This document shows, in pieces, positions 29,624-34,822 of a stretch of DNA of 34,822 bases (position 1 is its first letter; every line of letters starts with the position of its first letter). The position numbers and the translations under genes are program-made. The notes beneath the pieces are model-generated. The model worked only from the letters and a program-made list of their open reading frames with translations. It ran no database searches and had not been told where the DNA came from. This stretch comes from an uncultured Bacilli bacterium (GTDB lineage Bacteria; Bacillota_I; Bacilli_A; RF39; UBA660), in the NCBI GenBank assembly GCA_910587775.1, contig CAJUNF010000011.1, positions 1 through 34,822 on the forward strand. The letters run 5' to 3'.

Positions 29624-30784
29624 TTATTTTTCAACGATAAAAATCATATTTTTATAATTAAAATTCCATTCAAAATAACTCATTATTTCTACTTCTCCAA
29701 CTGATTCTTCGTAAGAATAAAGAGAATGTCCCACGATGTAGTATACTTTGTCATTTATGGATGCAACTATTTCTTTTACATCTTTCTTACTAATTAGTTT
29801 TTTATTTTGCCCATTTAAACTTGTAAGATATAAGCCATTATCAATTTCATAATGATACGTTTCATCTGTAGTAAACTTTTGATTTTCATTTATGATTTTT
29901 GTGACACTTATTTTTTCCCAATCATCATTTCTTAAAATTTTTCCATCCTTTGTTTCAGTTCCTACCTTTCGCATTCTTTTTTTCTTAGGATCTAATTCCC
30001 ATTCTATTTTTGTTTTACGATCCATATAAAATAATGAATTGTTATGGCTTCCTAAAAAGTATCCATCAAAGTATAAGCTGTCTTTGAATTCCCAAGTAGA
30101 TGTTTTTCCATCTTTCTTTTGAATTAAATAAAATTTATTAAAATAATAAGCTTCTTTGTAATCTGGAATTACTAGATAATTTCCAGCTGAAGATACTCCT
30201 GAAATATCATAAATATCTTTTTCAAATAATTTAATATTTTCTTGCGTTTCTTTAGTAATTTTATAAAATCCTTTGTAATTCCATATATAATAAATGTTAT
30301 TGTCTATGTTTTTAATATCTATTTTTTCATAAGTTTTTGTTTCACTTTTTGGTACTTGAAAAAAAGAATCTCCTAAACTTTTTTTCATTTCATCTGAAAC
30401 TAAATGATAAGAAATTTGTATATTGTTGTTTTGACATTGTGGATAAGTGGTTAGTTGTTCACTTTTAGGAATTATACATATTGTGTCCTCTGTTTCATAT
30501 AATACAATTTCTTGTAAAAGCTTATGTTTAGTTATGTATTTGTGTTCACTTGTAAATTCCCAAATATTATCTTCTTTTTTTACACTAAAAAAGTATATTT
30601 TTTTCTTTGAATCAAAACGTTCTATAATCTCAAAATCGTTTAACCAATATTTTTTTTCGTAATCTCTTGCATGATAAATCATATAAAGGATTAGTAATAC
30701 TGTAATAAAAATAATTATAAGGGCAATTCGTCTTCTTCGTTGTTTTATTTTACTTTTTTTAATTTTCTTCGGTGCGAGTACCAT
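29624..30784 (-). CDS. Membrane-anchored protein, predicted beta-rich extracellular domain
   Basis: 386 aa. A very basic N-terminus (KKIKKSKIKQRRRR) precedes one membrane helix (about 21-42). The remaining ~340 residues show repeated short beta motifs with Tyr and Asp (IYYIWNYKGFYKI, NSLFYMDRKTKI, KVYYIVGHSLYSYEE), suggestive of a beta-propeller-like or DUF5050-type fold outside the cell. Its start overlaps the end of the PH-domain gene, so the two are co-transcribed. Function unknown. Confidence 0.65.
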   Translation of the reverse strand: MVLAPKKIKKSKIKQRRRRIALIIIFITVLLILYMIYHARDYEKKYWLNDFEIIERFDSKKKIYFFSVKKEDNIWEFTSEHKYITKHKLLQEIVLYETEDTICIIPKSEQLTTYPQCQNNNIQISYHLVSDEMKKSLGDSFFQVPKSETKTYEKIDIKNIDNNIYYIWNYKGFYKITKETQENIKLFEKDIYDISGVSSAGNYLVIPDYKEAYYFNKFYLIQKKDGKTSTWEFKDSLYFDGYFLGSHNNSLFYMDRKTKIEWELDPKKKRMRKVGTETKDGKILRNDDWEKISVTKIINENQKFTTDETYHYEIDNGLYLTSLNGQNKKLISKKDVKEIVASINDKVYYIVGHSLYSYEESVGEVEIMSYFEWNFNYKNMIFIVEK

Positions 30785-31205
30785 ATTTCTTTTTCTCTTC
30801 CATCATAAATTCTGTGATATTGGTTTCGATTTCTGGTAAACAATTTTTATCTAAATTAGATATTACTACTACTTCTTTTACAGTATCAATGGTAACTTTT
30901 CCCCATAATAATCCTTGATATACTTCCATGTCATTAAATAAATCTGGAGTAATTGAAGACAAAAAATACCCAAATACAACTCTTTTTTGCCCAATTAAAA
31001 TTCTTTTGTTAGTAAGTGCTACTACACAAGTTCCAAATAAGTCATAGAATAAGTCGTTTTTTTGTCCTACAAAAGCATATTTTACAAATTCTCCTGGATT
31101 TAAATGTTTTTCTATTACCTGTGCATGTTTTTTAATTCGCCACCAACTAACTGTTTTGGGATATTTCTTTTTAAATAATCTGGCATGGTCATAAACTTCC
31201 ATCAT
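30759..31205 (-). CDS. Bacterial PH-domain protein
   Basis: 148 aa. The central segment (HLNPGEFVKYAFVGQKN...GTCVVALTNKRILIGQKR) has the strand and turn pattern of bacterial PH domains (YvlB/YdbS-like), with the typical ALTNKRIL. No membrane segment. ATG with AAGGTGA upstream. It overlaps the following membrane protein gene, suggesting a shared envelope role, which is inference. Confidence 0.7.
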   Translation of the reverse strand: MMEVYDHARLFKKKYPKTVSWWRIKKHAQVIEKHLNPGEFVKYAFVGQKNDLFYDLFGTCVVALTNKRILIGQKRVVFGYFLSSITPDLFNDMEVYQGLLWGKVTIDTVKEVVVISNLDKNCLPEIETNITEFMMEEKKKYGTRTEEN

Positions 31206-31314
31206 TTCACCTTCTTATTTTTATTTTATAATGATTTTACAAAATACGCAATTTACTTATTTATAATTTTTCAACAAATGTTATAGTTTTTTATAAGAGT
31301 CATTTTTTCTTTTT

Positions 31315-31971
31315 CTAAAATTTCATTAAATTAGTATTTAAACAAATCTGACAAATCTCACTATCTTTTATCTTACTGTAATCATGAATTAAATATTCAG
31401 AAAGAAGATTGGCTAGTGGATAACGCAAAAGATAATTTACTAATCCTTCATTTAGATCATAGTCGTATCGCATAACCAGATTTATTTTAGATTCTTCCAA
31501 AATTGATTTACTTACAATTCCGTTTTCTTGATAGATTTTTTCACATTGTAATTCATATTCTATCGCCTTTAACATTTTAGATTCATAAAAAATACGATTA
31601 TTTCTTCTTGCTTTTATGGTACTCTCAAATTCTTTTGGAAGCCAAAGCTCCAATTTCTTTTCCATCAGAAAAGAAATTGGAGCTTTGGCACTATTTTCTT
31701 CCATGTATGACTTTTTTACAGCTTTATTTATTACAATTTTTCCTTTTTTTATTTCTTTACAAATGATTTCATAGTATTGATTATTATAAAATTTATAAAA
31801 TTGAAGTGCAATCTCTAATGGATTTTCAATCGTTTTAGGATATGAAATTTTGCTACACTCACTTGTAAAATAATGAATTAACTTATAAATGATATCTTCC
31901 TTTAAAAATTTATGAATACTTGATTCAACTTCTACGCGTTTTATAAATACTTTTAATAAATCTTCATTCAT
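31315..31971 (-). CDS. Hypothetical protein
   Basis: 218 aa, soluble, helical, no known motif that I can name; two Cys near the C-terminus (EICQICLN). ATG 31971 with AAGGTGAG upstream. The reading frame crosses a perfect 22-bp inverted repeat (31641-31689, encoding about APISFLMEKKLELWLPK), which is odd for coding DNA. Chromosomal. Confidence 0.6.
   Translation of the reverse strand: MNEDLLKVFIKRVEVESSIHKFLKEDIIYKLIHYFTSECSKISYPKTIENPLEIALQFYKFYNNQYYEIICKEIKKGKIVINKAVKKSYMEENSAKAPISFLMEKKLELWLPKEFESTIKARRNNRIFYESKMLKAIEYELQCEKIYQENGIVSKSILEESKINLVMRYDYDLNEGLVNYLLRYPLANLLSEYLIHDYSKIKDSEICQICLNTNLMKF
31641..31689. repeat. Perfect 22-bp inverted repeat inside a coding sequence
   Basis: Arms 31641-31662 and 31668-31689 are exact reverse complements with a 5-base CATCA loop. 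The arm begins GCCAAAGCTCC. There is no T run. It lies entirely within the gene at 31315-31971. Confidence 0.9.
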
Positions 31972-32121
31972 ATTCTCACCTTATAATTTTGTACTAATTG
32001 AAGTATTCTTTTATATTTAGCATTTTTCACCAAGATTCTATTATAAAAAATTTTTTTAAAACTATTTTATCATGCGTATTATATCAAGTAAATAATACAA
32101 ATGTTAAGTTTTAAGATTAAC

Positions 32122-32505
32122 TTTATATTATTTTTATATACTATTTGACTTTTAATTTAATCTTAGAATTTGTGTAAATTTTTTTATGTAAACTAAAAAT
32201 GAAGTTATCTATTTCTAAAATTATTCTTAATGTAATCCTCTCCTTTTTTAGTGAATATTAATCACACATCAATATAAAATTAAAATAAAAAAGAACTTAT
32301 AAAGTTCAATATATTTATATTATTTTTATATACTATTTGACTTTTAATTTAATCTTAGAATTTGTGTAAATTTTTTTATGTAAACTAAAAATGAAGTTAT
32401 CTATTTCTAAAATTATTCTTAATGTAATCCTCTCCTTTTTTAGTGAATATTAATCACACATCAATATAAAATTAAAATAAAAAAGAACTTATAAAGTTCA
32501 ATATA
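32122..32505. repeat. Two identical 192-bp tandem copies
   Basis: 32122-32313 and 32314-32505 match base for base as far as I can check, with the start of a third copy to about 32516. Each unit holds a small terminator (GAACTT-TAT-AAGTTC plus T run on the minus strand) and an AGGAGAGG ribosome-like site, but no convincing gene. The stretch 31972-32121 before it shows nothing I can support. Confidence 0.9.
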
Positions 32506-32518
32506 TTTATATTATTAT

Positions 32519-33076
32519 TCAATTTTTTTCATTAAATAAAAGGTATGAATAGCCTTCATAATTACGCATTGATTCAGTAATACTAAATTTTTCTATAAAC
32601 TCATTTATCTGTTTTATTGTCTTATCAATATTTTCATGATTCAAGATTTCCAATTCAATAAAATATCCTAGATTATCAACTATGTCTAATGATATTTCTA
32701 TGTTATTTTTATAAAGGAAGATTTTTCTTTCTTTTTTTAAGTAAATTCCTCTTTGATTCTTAAATCATTTAAAATTAATTTTAATGTTTCTGGATCATGG
32801 ATCTCTAATTCATGTTCTATGCAATGAGCAGGCTCATTATCTGTAGGCGGAATAAATTTTTTATAACTTAAAATATTTTTTGTTTCTAATATTCTTAATC
32901 TAAGACATTCATTATCAATTTCTCCACCTAAAAACGGAAAATGAAGCGGAGAAAAGTATATATCATTTTGCTTTTTCTACTTCTTCATTTATTTTCTCTG
33001 TTTTAAAACATTCAATAATTTTTTCATAAATATCTTTCGTTATTCTATATTTCATTTCAATTTCGATATTATTCAT
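32519..33076 (-). pseudogene. Frameshifted CYTH-domain protein (CyaB/ThTPase-like)
   Basis: From ATG 33076 (AGAGG upstream) the frame reads NNIEIEMKYRI, the ExExK signature of CYTH proteins. It then breaks near 32965, continues in another frame as DIYFSPLHF...ECLRLR, and breaks again near 32760. It ends in the third frame with KKERKIFLYK and ISLDIVDNLGYFIELEIL, the Lys/Arg and LGxFxExE motifs. All the parts of a normal ~185-aa CYTH triphosphate-binding protein are present in order, so this is a recently broken gene (or two sequencing errors). Confidence 0.75.
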
Positions 33077-33145
33077 AGATACCTCTTTGCAAATCATACT
33101 ATAATATTTTTAGGTTATAATGCCTTTTGATGTTATAAACTTGAT

Positions 33146-33958
33146 TTATTTTAAACCATATTTTCTTACGTATGGTTTTTCATCAATCATTGCAAAACAT
33201 TCATCAGCTTCAATATTTGCAATTTGTTTTAATAAACCTAAATCGATTAGATTTGTATAAACTTTTGATCTTCTTACAGTATCATTGTTTAATCCTTGCA
33301 TTAAAACATAATTGGCGTTTTCAATTTTTACAGAGGAAGACACAACATCTTTTAATTGTATTTCAGAATTCGTATTAGTTGGATCCTCATAATAAAAATG
33401 CCCTTGTGGAAATTGTTCCATTTCTACTTTACTAATATCACCATCTGTAATTAGTTGCCAACTATATTCGCTATTATGATATTTCCCATTGCACAAATGA
33501 TAAAATTGATTAGGATCATTGGCATAAATATTAAATGGTTTTTGGGAATAAAATTCTGCTTTATATCTGATACCAAATTCTTGAGCCATTTGATAAATTT
33601 TTTTAATACCTTCTTCAGTTAAGTATTGTCTATAAAAAGATAAATCTAAATCTCTTTCTTTTGTTAATATTAAATTTTCTGGATGCATCGAATCCCATAC
33701 CATATTTCCACCAAAAGTTTTATAATGGCATAGTCCATTTTCAATATTTAGCATTCTATCGCTAGCACCTTTCTCTTGAAAAGGCACAATATCTTGAAAT
33801 AATTCTTTATATTCTTCTTTCAAATAATAGTAATATAATTTTTTCTTGAGTTCTGTTTCGTTTAATCTGATAATTCCATTTTTACGAAGTAATGGAATAA
33901 ACAGATTTACAAAATCGTTTTCTGTGAATATTCTAGGTGCATTTTCTAGTTTTGGCAT
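33146..33958 (-). CDS. Hypothetical protein
   Basis: 270 aa, ATG 33958 with GGAGG upstream. No signal peptide or membrane segment. Mixed alpha/beta with acidic, Tyr-rich stretches (YYYYLKEEYKELF, EQFPQGHFYYED, DECFAMIDEKPYV). The family is not recognised. It is adjacent to the chimeric protein gene at 34104 in the same direction. Confidence 0.6.
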   Translation of the reverse strand: MPKLENAPRIFTENDFVNLFIPLLRKNGIIRLNETELKKKLYYYYLKEEYKELFQDIVPFQEKGASDRMLNIENGLCHYKTFGGNMVWDSMHPENLILTKERDLDLSFYRQYLTEEGIKKIYQMAQEFGIRYKAEFYSQKPFNIYANDPNQFYHLCNGKYHNSEYSWQLITDGDISKVEMEQFPQGHFYYEDPTNTNSEIQLKDVVSSSVKIENANYVLMQGLNNDTVRRSKVYTNLIDLGLLKQIANIEADECFAMIDEKPYVRKYGLK

Positions 33959-34103
33959 ATTTTTCCTCCTTATATATCAATAATAGTTTTAATATATCAT
34001 ATTTTTAGTTACAAAAACATATTATTTGATTTTATAAGTATTTTTTAAATAAGAATTTAAAGCATATTAAAACTCGAACTCTTATCATTTTCGAATTTCC
34101 TAT

Positions 34104-34751
34104 TTAAATTTTTAACTCTAATCCTACACCAACTTCATTGATATCTAATTTTTTTGACATTTGTATTTTTGCTTTTAAAGATACACAATGACACGGATAT
34201 AACAATTCGATATTATTTTCTTTTAAATAATCTATAGTTTTTTCTAACCTTTCATTTACATCAAATAAATGAAATCCACCAATAACTCCATATATTCTAC
34301 CAGAAGATGGAAAACGCTTTATTTCTGAATTGTCATAATCAAGGCAATCAATTAAATCTGTTACATTTATTACATAAAATATTGTACCATTATTATTTAT
34401 TTTAAATATTTGAGAATGTTTTTTCAAATATGGATATAAAATTTTATATGCATTTTCATTCATAATATATGAACTAGGAGTAATGCTAAACACATCTCCA
34501 ATAGGTTTATCTAATTCATCTTTATATTTACTTGGATAAATTAAATCAAATTTTCGATTTTCTACTTTCTTACCTTCAAATTCATAAGTTCTGTATCCAT
34601 CTTTTGTTAAAGTTTCATAAGTTCTATAAGTATGATCTAACCATAATTCATAAACTTTTATATTTGATTCATCATTTTTATCAATTCTTCTTTTAGTTCG
34701 TAAAGCAAATTTTGATACTGAACTAATTGTATGACCTAAATCAAATCCCAC
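34104..34751 (-). CDS. Chimeric protein: immunity-like N-part and metallo-beta-lactamase-like tail
   Basis: 215 aa from GTG 34751; the start is uncertain and the ribosome site is weak. Residues about 60-140 (FDLIYPSKYKDEL, SYIMNENAYKILYPYLK, YVINVTDLIDCLD) resemble Imm11/DUF1629-type proteins. Residues about 145-215 (YGVIGGFHL...LLYPCHC...EVGVGLELKI) match the C-terminal end of MBL-fold hydrolases of the dihydropterin-phosphate-synthase-like group. The catalytic HxHxDH part of an MBL enzyme is absent, so hydrolase activity is unlikely. It could be a fusion formed by deletion. Confidence 0.55.
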   Translation of the reverse strand: MGFDLGHTISSVSKFALRTKRRIDKNDESNIKVYELWLDHTYRTYETLTKDGYRTYEFEGKKVENRKFDLIYPSKYKDELDKPIGDVFSITPSSYIMNENAYKILYPYLKKHSQIFKINNNGTIFYVINVTDLIDCLDYDNSEIKRFPSSGRIYGVIGGFHLFDVNERLEKTIDYLKENNIELLYPCHCVSLKAKIQMSKKLDINEVGVGLELKI

Positions 34752-34778
34752 ATTCTCATCTCACTTTCAAATTGTAAT

Positions 34779-34822
34779 TTAGCGAACTAATCTCTTTATT
34801 CTCTCAACATAATCATCTGCAT
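34779..34822 (-). CDS. 3' end of a gene entering from the right (partial)
   Basis: A frame open from the window edge ends ADDYVERIKRLVR and TAA at 34781-34779, 28 bases before the next gene. Only about 14 codons are visible, so no function can be given. Confidence 0.35.
   Translation of the reverse strand, partial: ADDYVERIKRLVR

Noticed and set aside
32122..32313. Short frame starting ATT after AGGAGAGG in each 192-bp unit as a gene
   Set aside because: Only about 30 codons, no conservation evidence, spacing to the ATT too short, and no similar starts elsewhere in the chromosomal flank.
1..34822. Mycoplasma-type code (TGA as Trp)
   Set aside because: Genes end at TGA in tight overlaps (for example ATGA junctions) and Trp is encoded by TGG throughout.

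Overview
The window is strongly AT-rich and uses the standard bacterial code (TGG for Trp, TGA as a stop). Gene style and protein families (SipW/TasA-type surface protein, LysM protein, bacterial PH domain, LPxTG-like sorting, Gram-positive type IV secretion genes) suggest a low-GC Bacillota, probably a host-associated Bacilli or Erysipelotrichia-like lineage. No species can be named from sequence alone.

Layout: (1) 1-1.59 kb, left chromosomal flank: a membrane protein with calcium-binding-type Asp repeats (cut by the window edge) and a TasA/camelysin-like secreted protein. (2) 1.63-26.92 kb, an integrated conjugative element of about 25.3 kb. It sits inside a chromosomal tRNA-Cys gene (minus strand). 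The 5' half of that tRNA is at 26959-26923 and the 3' half at 1636-1593; they share only the 7-base anticodon loop CTGCAAC, which is the recombination core. Integration therefore destroys the host tRNA. The element carries a complete tRNA-Cys of its own (4165-4238, plus strand, with promoter) next to its integrase. (3) 26.93-34.82 kb, right chromosomal flank: membrane protein, LysM protein, PH-domain protein, several hypotheticals, a frameshifted CYTH-domain pseudogene beside a 192-bp tandem duplication, and a chimeric protein with a metallo-beta-lactamase-like tail.

Inside the element, from left: tyrosine integrase and an excisionase-like protein; the replacement tRNA-Cys, whose terminator hairpin has been hit by an IS1182-type insertion sequence; then a long minus-strand conjugation block. 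Reading from its upstream end, this has a HTH-like first gene behind a structured leader, a Maff2-like small membrane protein, small hypotheticals, a thioester/Cna-B adhesin with its sortase, VirB6-, PrgI/VirB3- and VirB4-like proteins and an M23 peptidase. A second promoter and an oriT candidate lead into a ribbon-helix-helix protein, a MobL-type relaxase, the TraG/VirD4 coupling protein and an ArdC-like antirestriction protein. On the right are two paralogous double-HTH XRE regulators, a small XRE protein, a lipoprotein and a secreted caspase/CHAT-like protein.

The most unusual signal is translational. Many of the element's genes appear to start at AUA, AUU or AUC, 7-8 bases after a perfect GGAGG, often overlapping the previous stop as TAATA, TAATT or TAATC. 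In these frames an ATG/GTG/TTG either is absent or lies downstream without a ribosome binding site. The excisionase gene has no normal start at its N-terminus at all. The chromosomal genes in the window do not show this. The second notable signal is the split host tRNA-Cys with a replacement tRNA whose anticodon stem has been recoded at the base pair flanking the integration core.
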